A stretch of DNA of 64,000 bases, from NCBI RefSeq assembly GCF_030409555.1, contig NZ_JAUFPU010000002.1:62001-126000 (forward strand). Reading direction: 5' to 3'. The notes below the pieces were generated by a model. It ran no database searches, was not told the origin of the DNA, and saw only the letters and a program-made list of their open reading frames with translations. Position 1 is the first letter of the stretch; each line of letters begins with the position of its first letter. Source of the DNA: Chitinimonas viridis. GTDB taxonomy: Bacteria > Pseudomonadota > Gammaproteobacteria > Burkholderiales > Chitinimonadaceae. The position numbers and the translations under genes are program-made. Of this stretch, positions 1 to 7,444 are shown one piece after another.

Positions 1-13
1 TAGGCTGGGTAGC

Positions 14-331
14 ATGAACGCATCCATCCACATCCTGCGGCACCCGAACGGCCACGCCGTTTCGACCGAGCTGGGCCATCAAGCGATAGGCCCGGGTTTC
101 CTGCGGTACGCCAGCGGCGAGGGGGTGCACGAATTGGTGTTCCAGCCGGGCGGGACCGGCAATGGCGCAGACCCGGACGAGCACGCCCTGCGGCTCTACG
201 ACCCAACGCTGATCGATGTGGGTAGCAACCGCATGCGCTGGCAGGGTTATGAGCAGAAGCTGAGGGCAGAAGAAGACATGCCAGCCATGCAGGAATGGCT
301 CTGCGAATTGACCGCCCCGCAGGAAGAGTAA
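14..331 (+). CDS. hypothetical protein (105 aa)
   Basis: Complete 105-residue reading frame that starts 13 bases into the window, so its promoter and upstream neighbour cannot be seen. The protein is soluble, acidic towards the C-terminus, and has no signal peptide or membrane segment. Its composition (mixed hydrophobic core with short Gly-rich turns such as EGVHELVFQPGG) looks like a folded small domain rather than a shadow frame. I do not recognise the family. It sits at the edge of the stress island but no copy of the island palindrome is visible for it, because upstream DNA is missing. Confidence 0.5.
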   Translation: MNASIHILRHPNGHAVSTELGHQAIGPGFLRYASGEGVHELVFQPGGTGNGADPDEHALRLYDPTLIDVGSNRMRWQGYEQKLRAEEDMPAMQEWLCELTAPQEE

Positions 332-424
332 GGCGGGCTGCGGAGCCATACGCATTCTGACGCGCAGGCGCCGCAAGCCGGCACCCGGTTCCGGGTGCAT
401 AAGATGTGGCGATTAACGCAAGAA

Positions 425-784
425 CTACGGCTTACCGCCCCTCCCCCGATGGTCTGCCAGCCAGCGCTGAATCTCCTGTTGCTGCAGTTTGCGCAGGCCC
501 TCAGGCATGGTCAGATGCGATACATCCCAACCTTCCAGCGCGATCACCCGGTCCAGGCATGCCTGCAACCGTGCATGCGCTTCGGCCGTGGCTTCAGCAA
601 TCAGGTGATGTGTCTCGCGCAAGGGTGCGTCATCCCGACTCAGACAGGTTTGCTCATAGCCATGCACCTCACGCAATGCCAGCATCAACCGGGCTACCTG
701 AGCCGGGCACGCGCATTGGTAGATCATGGCCTGGTCAATGATGTGCTCGAGTTGCTGATCCTGATACTTTTCCTGCAAGTTCAT
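425..784 (-). CDS. hypothetical helical protein (119 aa)
   Basis: The start MNLQEKYQDQQ is chosen because a GGAGGGG ribosome-binding site lies just upstream; a longer frame reaching 817 lacks one. The protein is predicted to be largely helical, soluble and without a signal peptide, with Cys at CACPAQVARL and a basic C-terminus. I do not recognise the family. A weak copy of the island palindrome (864-883) lies about 80-100 bp upstream, the usual distance for this island, but without a convincing -10. It probably belongs to the stress gene set by position; function is unknown. Confidence 0.6.
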   Translation of the reverse strand: MNLQEKYQDQQLEHIIDQAMIYQCACPAQVARLMLALREVHGYEQTCLSRDDAPLRETHHLIAEATAEAHARLQACLDRVIALEGWDVSHLTMPEGLRKLQQQEIQRWLADHRGRGGKP

Positions 785-863
785 GGTGGCATCCCCTCCA
801 TGGCTAGTTATAGACAAACGAGCGCTGCCTTCGTGGTGTAGCTGACACCCTCAGCCACTAGTG

Positions 864-883
864 TATGGGTGCAGCCGGCATGA
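864..883 (-). promoter_or_regulatory. weak copy of the Crp/Fnr-type palindrome
   Basis: The sequence TATGGGTGCAGCCGGCATGA keeps the outer arms (TATG and CATGA) of the island palindrome but loses one central CG. It is about 90 bp upstream of the minus-strand gene starting at 784. The hexamer at the expected -10 position is a poor match (CAGCTA), so this copy may be decayed or coincidental. Confidence 0.25.
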
Positions 884-1028
884 CAGGCATCCACACCATG
901 GCGTATGCCCGCCCCGAGTGGACAAGCCGTCTGCCAGTCAAGGCAAGGCACCACCCATCTCAACCGGAGACCGACAAGCAAGCACGCTTGCCTGCCTGTG
1001 CTTGCCTCGATACCGGCCATCTCCGCAC

Positions 1029-1048
1029 TATGTTCGATGCCGTACCGA
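1029..1048 (+). promoter_or_regulatory. Crp/Fnr-type palindrome upstream of PRC-barrel gene
   Basis: The sequence TATGTTCGATGCCGTACCGA has a perfect left arm TATGTTCG and a degenerate right arm. Centre is 1038.5; a TAGTGT hexamer begins at 1068, exactly 29.5 bp downstream of the centre, as in the regulator's own promoter. This fits an activator site at -41.5. Confidence 0.6.
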
Positions 1049-1172
1049 AAAACCCCGCTAGCCGGATTAGTGTGTCCGTTGGAACTCAGCGTCGGCATGG
1101 TCAGGTGCAACCCTCGATTCGACCTTAGCTGCCTGACTTCCTGTTCCCCCAACCCGCCACAGGAGCATAGCG

Positions 1173-1541
1173 ATGAGCCAGCTACAAGCGTTTTCCAATT
1201 CACCGGTCAAAGCCTCAAGCATGATCGGTACCAATGTGGTCAACCCGCACGACGACAATCTGGGCGATATCAAGGAAGTCGTCATCGACCCCAACACCGG
1301 CAAGGTGGCCTACGCCGTGGTGGCCTTTGGCGGTTTTCTCAGCATGGGCGAGAAGCTGTTCGCCGTGCCCTACAGCGCCTTCAAATACAACATCAGCAAG
1401 AACGAGTATGTACTCGACGTGGAGAAGGAAAAGCTGAAGGCCGCACCCGGATTCAGCGCCGACCACTGGCCTTCCATGGCAGATGAGAAGTGGAACCGTG
1501 ATGTGTACAAGTTCTATGAGCGTCGCCCCTACTGGGAGTAA
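1173..1541 (+). CDS. PRC-barrel domain protein (122 aa)
   Basis: A single PRC-barrel domain fills most of the protein: the core runs from about residue 13 to 85 with the typical pattern of short strands (IGTNVVNPHDDNLGDIKEVV, then VAYAVVAFGG and KLFAVPYSAF). PRC-barrel proteins of this size are common in bacterial stress and photosynthetic settings and often act as small cytoplasmic scaffolds; the exact role here is unknown. No signal peptide or membrane segment. The start ATG at 1173 follows an AGGAG-like site. It is preceded by palindrome 1029-1048 and followed, with about 95 bases between, by a membrane hydroxylase-like gene on the same strand that may be co-transcribed. Confidence 0.85.
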   Translation: MSQLQAFSNSPVKASSMIGTNVVNPHDDNLGDIKEVVIDPNTGKVAYAVVAFGGFLSMGEKLFAVPYSAFKYNISKNEYVLDVEKEKLKAAPGFSADHWPSMADEKWNRDVYKFYERRPYWE

Positions 1542-1636
1542 GGCCTCAAGCCGTCGCCCGGATGCCTCGCCCCCCTGCGCGGCATCCGGCTCCATGCGCA
1601 CGCTGCAGGCTTTGCCAAATGGCGATAAGGAAAAAC

Positions 1637-2218
1637 ATGGCGCTATTTAGCCTGGAACATAGCAAGCTGGCCTACAGAGCCGATTTTGCCCTGTATGGCA
1701 TGGCGGTCCTGGCTTTGGCGGGCTACCTGCTCCTCGCCAGCCCTTTGGCCGAGCATTGGACCATGCTGATTTACGCCCTGGTAGGCCTGGCCAGCTGGAG
1801 CGCCATGGAGTATGGCCTGCACCGTTTTGTGCTACACGGATTGCAGCCGTTTCGTCGCTGGCACGCGGCGCATCATCAGCGCCCCGCTGCGCTTATCTGC
1901 ATCCCCACGGTCATCAGCGCCTTGCTGATCGGCGGAGTGGTTTTTCTCCCCGCCTTGGTATTGATAGGCCACTGGCACGCCAGTGCCCTCACGCTGGGGA
2001 TTTTGGCTGGTTACCAGGGCTATGCCATTACCCACCATGCCATCCACCACTGGCATACCGACAGCGCCTGGCTGAAGCGCCGCAAGCGTTGGCATGCCTT
2101 GCATCATTACGCCGCAAAGCCTGCCTGCTATGGCGTAACCAGCAATGCATGGGATTGCCTCTTGGGCACCCGCCAACAAGTACAGCGTCAGCGTTTGAAC
2201 GATGATCCCCCTCGCTAA
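1637..2218 (+). CDS. fatty acid hydroxylase-superfamily membrane protein
   Basis: The 193-residue protein has about four hydrophobic segments and the histidine clusters of the sterol desaturase/fatty acid hydroxylase superfamily: HRFVLH, HAAHHQ, HHAIHHWH and HALHH. These would bind a di-iron centre at the cytoplasmic face of the membrane and hydroxylate a lipid or carotenoid-like substrate; the substrate cannot be read from sequence. The start at MALFSLEH is chosen because AAGGA lies a few bases upstream; the in-frame MAIRKN start at 1619 and a longer start lack such a site. It follows the PRC-barrel gene in the same direction and may share its promoter. Confidence 0.8.
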   Translation: MALFSLEHSKLAYRADFALYGMAVLALAGYLLLASPLAEHWTMLIYALVGLASWSAMEYGLHRFVLHGLQPFRRWHAAHHQRPAALICIPTVISALLIGGVVFLPALVLIGHWHASALTLGILAGYQGYAITHHAIHHWHTDSAWLKRRKRWHALHHYAAKPACYGVTSNAWDCLLGTRQQVQRQRLNDDPPR

Positions 2219-2642
2219 AAACCAGCGTAGCGGCACCTGCCATGATGTGGCGCTGCCCTGCTGCCAAACCATGATGATGCGATCCAAACCGGGGACACGG
2301 GCTGGCTCGCCAAAGGGGGCGACGTTTTGGCTGCTCGGCCAGAGTGCAGCATCGGTGGGACTGAGCGAGCGGGCGTCGTCCCAGGCGGAGAAGCATGAGG
2401 CGCACGTTGCAGTGTGCTTGGCGCCCCCAGCCTGACTTGTATCCCGACCCAGGGCACGACTACCCCTCGCTATGCGCGATATCGAACGGACACCGGAGGT
2501 TTGGACGATTAGGGTAGCGGTGTTCATTCCATTGCTGCGGCAGCCCGGTGCCCACGCACCACGTTGGCTGCAACGTGCAACCAAGCAGGTAGTGGCGGGT
2601 CACGTTACCAGGCAGCCTGCGTAGGGATAGAAGGAGAACCTG
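2219..2642. other. intergenic region with one regulatory site
   Basis: This 424-base stretch holds no credible gene: frames on either strand are short, lack ribosome-binding sites and have atypical composition. It contains the palindrome at 2471-2490 and the promoter of the downstream secreted-protein gene. I see nothing else in it. Confidence 0.6.
2471..2490 (+). promoter_or_regulatory. Crp/Fnr-type palindrome upstream of YXWGXW-type gene
   Basis: The sequence TATGCGCGATATCGAACGGA matches the island consensus at TATG, CG-N4-CG and AAC. Centre is 2480.5 and a TAGGGT hexamer starts at 2510, again 29.5 bp from the centre. The start codon of the target is about 150 bp downstream. Confidence 0.6.
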
Positions 2643-3014
2643 ATGTTCAGAAAACTGCTCTGGTTTACCGCGATAGCGGCCTCCGTCGCTACCGCCTTGC
2701 CCCTGGCATCGGCTACGCAGGTCGGCATATCCATCAATATTGCACCGCCGGCTCCGCGCCATGCGACCGAGCCGAGATTTCGCCACGGCCATGTATGGGC
2801 GCCGGGACACTGGCGCTGGAATGGTCGTCACCATATCTGGATTGAAGGCCGCTGGTTACGCGAGCGGCCAGGCTACAGCTACAACCAGCCACAGTGGTTC
2901 AGGCGTGATGGCCGGTGGCAGTTCGACGGTGGGCACTGGTCACGGCGTGACACAAGACGGGATGGCCACACTGATCGACACGATCGGCATGACGGTCGCC
3001 GACCTCGACCCTGA
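2643..3014 (+). CDS. secreted YXWGXW-repeat-type protein (123 aa)
   Basis: An N-terminal signal peptide (basic MFRK, hydrophobic stretch to about residue 24, ASA-type cleavage site) is followed by a proline-rich linker and aromatic/basic repeats such as HVWAPGHWRWNG, HIWIEGRW and WQFDGGHWSRR. These resemble the YXWGXW repeat proteins of proteobacterial envelopes, whose function is not established. The C-terminus is a highly charged His/Arg/Asp tail. A strong GAAGGAGAA ribosome-binding site supports the start. The gene lies behind palindrome 2471-2490, consistent with a stress-induced envelope protein. Confidence 0.75.
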   Translation: MFRKLLWFTAIAASVATALPLASATQVGISINIAPPAPRHATEPRFRHGHVWAPGHWRWNGRHHIWIEGRWLRERPGYSYNQPQWFRRDGRWQFDGGHWSRRDTRRDGHTDRHDRHDGRRPRP

Positions 3015-3129
3015 CTGAACGAGGAGGCCTGTCAGTACCTCTATCGACAATGTGCTGATTTGCGCCCGAAAACCAGGCCCGGGCAGGCAGGACATGGGCT
3101 TGATCAAACTGCGAGCAAGGAGAAATGAT

Positions 3130-3321
3130 ATGTCTCAATACAATCAGGGCGGCAATGCCGGCGCAGATACTGCAGAGCAAGCAGAGGAACGTCGTGATGC
3201 AGACCGGCGTATGTCACCAGCGCAGGACGAAGGCGACTGGCAATGGCAGAATCAATTGCTGAACGGCAATGAGCGGCGGAATGACCACAGGCGCCAGGTC
3301 GACAACACACAGACGGATTGA
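3130..3321 (+). CDS. small hydrophilic hypothetical protein (63 aa)
   Basis: Start MSQYNQGG is chosen because AAGGAG lies 8 bases upstream. The protein is very hydrophilic (rich in Asn, Gln, Asp, Glu, Arg), with no hydrophobic core, so it is probably intrinsically disordered. It follows the YXWGXW-type gene by about 115 bases on the same strand. I do not recognise a family. A loose palindrome-like sequence upstream (3032-3051) lacks a -10 and was not accepted as a site. Confidence 0.55.
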   Translation: MSQYNQGGNAGADTAEQAEERRDADRRMSPAQDEGDWQWQNQLLNGNERRNDHRRQVDNTQTD

Positions 3322-3505
3322 GCGCCTGTTAGGAATTCAGGTCATTGCTCGGTAAGAATGGGTTGAGCAGGCCCCAGGGCAATCCTGGCGCCATACCTTA
3401 GCGCTCTGCCGGATTGATGGCGGCACTGCTTACTACAACCCCCTCGCCATAATGGGTTGCGTTCACCAAAGGGCACGCATGAAGCCGATTGAGCGTGCCC
3501 CGCCG

Positions 3506-4243
3506 CTAACTGGCCACTACGTCGGCTTCAGATACCGAGGCCATAGGCAGCAATCTGTCCTGCTCGCGCTTGACCACGGCGTAGCACTCGCAACTGCGTT
3601 GCTCCAGCCCTTTACGGTCCAGCACCTGGATATGGCCACGGGTATAGCGTATCAAGCCAGCCTTCTGCAGCTTGAAGGCCGATTCGGTAATCCCTTCACG
3701 CCGCACGCCCAGCATGCTGGCGATCATTTCCTGCGTCATGGTCACTTCATTGCTCTCCAGCCTATCCAGGTTGACTAACAGCCAGCGGCACAATTGCTGG
3801 TCCACCGAATGGTGCCGGTTACAGGCAGCGGTCAGGCAGAGCTGGGTAATCAGGCTTTGGGTGTAGCGCAGCAATAATTGGGCAACGAATTGAGACCGAA
3901 AGAACTCCTCCTGCATGGCACATGCCTTGATCCGAAACCCTTTACCCGCGCTTTGCACCACCGCGCTATAGGGTGTGGTGCCGCTGCCTATCATCAGCGG
4001 CAGGCCTATCAGGCCATCGTTGCCGATGACGGCGACCTCGGTCGAGGCGCCATTTTCCATCACGCACAGCAAGGAGATGATGGCCGTAGTCGGAAAGTAC
4101 ACATGGTGCATATGGCCGCCGGCGCCGCGCAGTATCTGCCCGGCCAGCAATTCGACAGGCTCCAGCAGCTGGCGCCAGCGTTGTCCGTCTGTATCGGGTA
4201 GCGAAGCAAACAAGCGATTCTTTTGGGGATGAAGGTCATGCAC
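3506..4243 (-). CDS. Crp/Fnr-family transcriptional regulator
   Basis: The 245-residue protein has an N-terminal cyclic-nucleotide-binding-type beta barrel (about residues 15-125) and a C-terminal winged helix (about 150-225). The recognition helix reads GVRREGITESAFKL, keeping the Arg-Glu pair of Crp-type helices. It has no N-terminal Cys cluster, so it is not an oxygen-sensing Fnr, and lacks a clear cAMP phosphate-binding Arg-Ser motif, so its effector is unknown. The GTG start at 4243 is preferred because GGAG sits 8 bases upstream; longer frames have no such site and would place the start inside the promoter. A perfect palindrome at 4331-4350 with a TACAAT -10 indicates autoregulation. 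The same palindrome precedes about ten neighbouring genes, so this is the likely regulator of the island. Confidence 0.9.
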   Translation of the reverse strand: MHDLHPQKNRLFASLPDTDGQRWRQLLEPVELLAGQILRGAGGHMHHVYFPTTAIISLLCVMENGASTEVAVIGNDGLIGLPLMIGSGTTPYSAVVQSAGKGFRIKACAMQEEFFRSQFVAQLLLRYTQSLITQLCLTAACNRHHSVDQQLCRWLLVNLDRLESNEVTMTQEMIASMLGVRREGITESAFKLQKAGLIRYTRGHIQVLDRKGLEQRSCECYAVVKREQDRLLPMASVSEADVVAS

Positions 4244-4305
4244 AGTACGGGCTCCGGAAATGGGGCGGACCAGCCGCCAACGTGCCTTGCAAGGCATCTG
4301 GCCAA

Positions 4306-4350
4306 ATTGTATCCAGCCACCACAACCCACTATGTTCGATAGCGAACATA
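4306..4350 (-). promoter_or_regulatory. promoter and autoregulatory palindrome of the Crp/Fnr gene
   Basis: TATGTTCGATAGCGAACATA (4331-4350) is a perfect 8-4-8 inverted repeat. Reading the minus strand, a TACAAT -10 hexamer begins at 4311, so the centre of the palindrome lies 41.5 bp before the predicted transcription start near 4299. There is no separate -35 box, as expected for a class II activator-dependent promoter. The leader to the GTG start would be about 56 nt. Confidence 0.7.
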
Positions 4351-4824
4351 CCATCGCAAGCCCCAATTGCCGGCTTGCTAGTCACCCTGCCGCGCCAGTC
4401 TGGCCTGGCTTCAAGCAAGGGCTGCTACAGAGTGGGTACACATGCAGTTGGCATGACACTAACTTGCCCGACCACCCCCATGCTCGATTGCTTGGATGGC
4501 CTATCCATAAGGACATAGGGGAGTGAGGGTATCGGGCGACGAGACGTGAGATGGGGTGGACAACGATTTAATCCACAACTTGGCCGCTGGACTGAGGTAC
4601 CGGAAAGACGCACATCGCACTTCCCTGACAACTAACACTACTACTAGGCTACGCCAAGGCAGAATCGTTGTGTCCAAGCCCTTACGACACGGCAGGAAGG
4701 CTTGTGAAGATGGCCGCTAACTCCCGCTAACGCAGGATAGCGGCCTGGATGACAGACCGGCACAGACTAAAACTACCCGCACATGTTTGGCAGCAGCGGA
4801 GCAGCACACCCTACCTGATTTGCA

Positions 4825-4844
4825 TAAGCGCGCTACCGTACGGA
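4825..4844 (+). promoter_or_regulatory. Crp/Fnr-type palindrome upstream of RYY-motif gene
   Basis: TAAGCGCGCTACCGTACGGA keeps CG-N4-CG and the outer A/T positions. Centre is 4834.5; TACTGT starts at 4864, 29.5 bp away. The target start codon lies about 85 bp downstream of the site. Confidence 0.5.
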
Positions 4845-4927
4845 ATCCAGGCCAGGGACTCACTACTGTTCCAGCTAAACCTGACCGCCATCGAAGGTGA
4901 GTTACAGGATTCACTCAGGAGGCCATC

Positions 4928-5302
4928 ATGACCAAGCCCAACGCGCCCAGCACCACCAGACTTGCTACCCATACCAGCATACGCGGCGCAAACGCAGGCT
5001 ACACCCGCTTGTGCCTGGTTTCCGTTGCCGCCGCCGACGCGGCCAAGGCGCTGATTACCCGGGCCGCCCGCCACAGTGGCTTTCAGGACAACTACCGACG
5101 CTGCAGTGCGATCCCAAGGGGTGCATTGCTACAGCGCTATCTGGTCGCCAGGGGCAGGCGTACGCAACGCTATTACCAGGCCATAGAAACCTATCTGGGT
5201 ACCTATAGACAAGACTTCACACAGCCCTTGTGCGCAGCCGATCTGATATCGCGCAGGAGAGTGGCCCTACAACCCTTTACCAGCAAACAGCAGGCCAAAT
5301 GA
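4928..5302 (+). CDS. hypothetical protein with RYY-AI-YL-YR motif (124 aa)
   Basis: A strong AGGAGG site precedes the ATG. The protein is basic and soluble. Its segment QRYYQAIETYLGTYRQDF (about residues 79-96) closely matches QRYYSAINAYLEAYRGDL in the protein encoded at 9766-10332, so the two genes are paralogues in a shared C-terminal helical motif. I recognise no named family; the amphipathic helix is reminiscent of phasin-like surface helices, but that is only a guess. The gene has its own copy of the island palindrome. Confidence 0.65.
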   Translation: MTKPNAPSTTRLATHTSIRGANAGYTRLCLVSVAAADAAKALITRAARHSGFQDNYRRCSAIPRGALLQRYLVARGRRTQRYYQAIETYLGTYRQDFTQPLCAADLISRRRVALQPFTSKQQAK

Positions 5303-5353
5303 CGCGTTGGCCTGAATACCTGCTCTGGCTAGGGTAAAGCGCATCATTACCGC

Positions 5354-6502
5354 TCACTGGCTGGCGGGATGCGCAAGAAAGAATCGCACCATTTCTTGGC
5401 TGGCGTCAGGGCCGCGCGGGTCGGTATAGCTGCCCGCGCCACTCCCACCAGACCAAGCATGCCCTGCGCCATGCACCAGCCAATGCTCGGCAACGCTAGT
5501 GCCAGCTTCATCATGATGTGTAGTGACGGTAAAGCGATGGCCGCCTTTTACCTGGCCCCGCCATTCGCTGGTGCGCCCCTTGATGGCGGCACTACCCGCC
5601 TGGCCGGCACCGCCCGGTTTTGCTTGCTTGATGGCATGAATGCCATTGGCGGGGTGGACAGTGGTATCCCTATCGCCATGAAAGACGATCATGGGCAGCG
5701 TGCTGTGCGCAGGACGCCTGACGCTGGCAGACCCCGTTGATCCAGGGCCGCGTTGCATGGCAGCCAATGCCGATGGCAGATCGGTGGCCATCCCATAAGG
5801 TATGCCCGAATGCACGCCCACCGCTGCATACAGATCGGGATAGGTTGCCCCCATCACCATGGCCATGGCGCCTCCCGCCGAGAGCCCTGCCACATAGACG
5901 CGGCGGGTATCGACGGGGTAGCGCTGTATGACTTCGCGCGTCATGCCGGCGATGATGGCAGGTTCACCCTGATCGCGCTGCTGATCGGCATGCTTGAACC
6001 AGTTCCAACAGCGGGTGTGGTTGGCCTGCGATGACTGTGCCGGATACAGCACGATGCAGGGCATGGACTCGGCAATGGCATTCATCCTTGTGCCCGCAGC
6101 AAAATCATCGGGAGATTGGGTGCAGCCATGCAGCATGACTATCATGGGCAGCATCTGCTGGTGGTGACCACTGGGTATATAGAGCTTGTAGCTGCGGGTA
6201 CCCGCCATGCAACTGAAACTACCATCGATAAAGCGCAGATCGTCATGCCCCGGCGTGGTGGTAGATGATGCCGACTCGCTGACTGGCCCCGCCGTGCGCT
6301 GTGCGGCACGCGGTTTAGGGGGGTCAACGCGCTCAAAGCAGCCCTCAATGACCCGAGCCTGTTCAAACGGCGGCACCACGCCAGCAGGTGTGGTCAGCCC
6401 CCCACCCAGTGTCTGCTGTATCAAGGCTGTTGCATCCATCAAGCGACCCATAGCCGTCAAACGACTTACTTCCGGGAATAGGCCTTGCACGCGTTTACTC
6501 AT
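5354..6502 (-). CDS. PHB depolymerase-family esterase
   Basis: The 382-residue protein has an alpha/beta-hydrolase domain of the type found in extracellular short-chain PHA depolymerases and feruloyl esterases: an oxyanion-hole segment MLHGCTQSPDDF (around residue 125), nucleophile box GLSAGGAMA, catalytic Asp region FHGDRDTTVHP and catalytic His in VHGAGHAWSGG. There is no obvious signal peptide, and about 90 N-terminal residues precede the domain, so it may act inside the cell. It would hydrolyse ester bonds, plausibly polyhydroxyalkanoate; a phasin is encoded at 58123. It follows a ribbon-helix-helix gene by 49 bases and is probably in its operon. Confidence 0.85.
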   Translation of the reverse strand: MSKRVQGLFPEVSRLTAMGRLMDATALIQQTLGGGLTTPAGVVPPFEQARVIEGCFERVDPPKPRAAQRTAGPVSESASSTTTPGHDDLRFIDGSFSCMAGTRSYKLYIPSGHHQQMLPMIVMLHGCTQSPDDFAAGTRMNAIAESMPCIVLYPAQSSQANHTRCWNWFKHADQQRDQGEPAIIAGMTREVIQRYPVDTRRVYVAGLSAGGAMAMVMGATYPDLYAAVGVHSGIPYGMATDLPSALAAMQRGPGSTGSASVRRPAHSTLPMIVFHGDRDTTVHPANGIHAIKQAKPGGAGQAGSAAIKGRTSEWRGQVKGGHRFTVTTHHDEAGTSVAEHWLVHGAGHAWSGGSGAGSYTDPRGPDASQEMVRFFLAHPASQ

Positions 6503-6551
6503 TTCTTGCCCCTTCAGGCAGCCGCTGCAGCAAAGGCTGGGGCAGCTGTAA

Positions 6552-6959
6552 TCAATGTATCCGTTCAGCCAAGGCCGCTCTGATAGCCGGACTGGCCTGC
6601 AAAACCCCCAATACGTAAATCGACTCTATGGTGGCGAGGGCGAGCTCCACCGAGACATCGTCATCAATGCTCGCCAGCCCTACTACCTGGATCTGAAGCT
6701 GCTCACCGCGTGCCCTCACGGCCTCCAACGCCTGTCGGGTGAAATGCTGTAAACCCAGGGTCAGGGTATGGCGGGCCACGGCCTGCTTAACAACTTCACC
6801 ATGGCTGCTCAATAGGTTGCGTACCGCCGTACGCATGAAGTCGGTGCGGTTGGAGTAAAACCCCTCCTGCACCAACAGGTCTATCTGCCCCAGGTCAACC
6901 ACGCCCAGATTGATGGTGATCTTCTCTGTTTCACCAGCCTTAAGCCGCATGTCCTTCAT
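6552..6959 (-). CDS. CopG-type ribbon-helix-helix regulator
   Basis: The 135-residue protein starts with a ribbon-helix-helix: a short strand EKITINLGVVDLGQIDLLV followed by helices in GFYSNRTDFMRTAVRNLL (about residues 12-50). The rest is an alpha/beta ligand- or oligomer-forming part. Such proteins bind palindromic operators as dimers of dimers. An 18-bp perfect palindrome lies 15 bases upstream of the start (6974-6991), with an extra half-site between, so autoregulation is likely. It is the first gene of a two-gene unit with the PHB depolymerase-family esterase, which it may control. Confidence 0.8.
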   Translation of the reverse strand: MKDMRLKAGETEKITINLGVVDLGQIDLLVQEGFYSNRTDFMRTAVRNLLSSHGEVVKQAVARHTLTLGLQHFTRQALEAVRARGEQLQIQVVGLASIDDDVSVELALATIESIYVLGVLQASPAIRAALAERIH

Positions 6960-6960
6960 A

Positions 6961-6991
6961 AAACCATCCCCACACCATCCATATGGATGGT
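6961..6991 (-). promoter_or_regulatory. putative operator of the ribbon-helix-helix regulator
   Basis: ACCATCCATATGGATGGT (6974-6991) is a perfect 18-bp palindrome; a third ACCATCC half-site lies at 6963-6969. Repeated 7-bp half-sites directly before the gene are typical of CopG/Arc-type operators. Confidence 0.6.
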
Positions 6992-7126
6992 TAATGTAGG
7001 CCTTTGGCTGGGGGTGTCAAGCACAACAGTGGCAAGATGGTCGGAAAAATCAGCCTGGCGACCTTGACACTGCATCGGTCGAGCCCGTTTGCAGGCAAAT
7101 AGGAGGAAGATGCATTGCCTAGCGGC

Positions 7127-7285
7127 TTATACGACTGACACCGCAAGCAGGGACAGCGCCACAACGATAAGCAACAAGGCGGCCAGCCGAATGCCCAAAG
7201 GCAAGGCGAATCCGCCAAACAAAGGGGGAACCAGATTGCCGGCTATGTCACGGTGGCTGTGGGGCAGCCTGAAGTGTTTATCCAT
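7127..7285 (-). CDS. small membrane peptide (52 aa)
   Basis: Start MDKHFRLPHS is chosen because GAGGAG lies just upstream; a longer frame from 7312 overlaps the leader hairpin. The first 20 residues are polar and basic, followed by one hydrophobic helix (about residues 26-50, rich in Leu, Val, Ile). I do not recognise a family; short single-helix stress peptides of this kind are common. A copy of the island palindrome lies at 7378-7397 and a GC-rich hairpin in the leader at 7311-7328. Confidence 0.6.
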   Translation of the reverse strand: MDKHFRLPHSHRDIAGNLVPPLFGGFALPLGIRLAALLLIVVALSLLAVSVV

Positions 7286-7310
7286 GGTGTAACTCCTCGT
7301 CGCATTCAAC

Positions 7311-7328
7311 ACACGCGCCAGCGCGTGT
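7311..7328 (-). promoter_or_regulatory. hairpin in the leader of the small membrane peptide gene
   Basis: ACACGCGC and GCGCGTGT form a perfect 8-bp stem with a 2-base loop, lying between the predicted start of transcription (near 7346) and the ribosome-binding site. There is no T-run on either strand, so it is not a standard terminator. It may stabilise the message or affect translation. Confidence 0.35.
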
Positions 7329-7377
7329 TGGAAAGTTAAATGCGGTCAATACACCATGGCAGAGGGGCGCCCCCTGG

Positions 7378-7397
7378 TCTGTACGCTCCCCAACCTA
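7378..7397 (-). promoter_or_regulatory. half-conserved Crp/Fnr-type palindrome
   Basis: TCTGTACGCTCCCCAACCTA shares TCTGTACGCTC with the copy at 11681. The right arm is decayed. A CATGGT hexamer occupies the expected -10 position (7358-7353) for the minus-strand gene starting at 7285. Confidence 0.4.
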
Positions 7398-7444
7398 GCC
7401 TGCGTCAGGCTGACCAAGCGCCCTATCCAGCTGACGCGCAAGCG

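Larger units (their letters stand above)
785..1172. other. intergenic region between divergent genes
   Basis: This 388-base stretch holds no convincing gene; the overlapping frames on both strands have poor composition and no ribosome-binding sites. It contains a weak palindrome at 864-883 facing the minus-strand gene and a good palindrome at 1029-1048 with a -10-like TAGTGT at 1068-1073 facing the plus-strand PRC-barrel gene. Confidence 0.6.
4244..4927. other. long intergenic region with two regulatory palindromes
   Basis: This 684-base stretch between divergent genes has no credible coding frame. It holds the regulator's own palindrome and promoter (4306-4350), an 8-bp-arm inverted repeat at 4712-4745 (GGCCGCTA and TAGCGGCC, loop of 18) without a T-run, and the palindrome for the downstream gene at 4825-4844. 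The middle part (about 4360-4700) shows nothing I recognise. Confidence 0.5.

Noticed and set aside
3032-3051. Palindrome-like TCAGTACCTCTATCGACAAT before the 63-aa gene
   Set aside because: Arms match only loosely and no -10-like hexamer is at the 29.5-bp spacing seen in the other copies.
4712-4745. GGCCGCTA/TAGCGGCC inverted repeat as a terminator
   Set aside because: No T-run on either strand and no gene ends nearby; kept only as an unexplained repeat.
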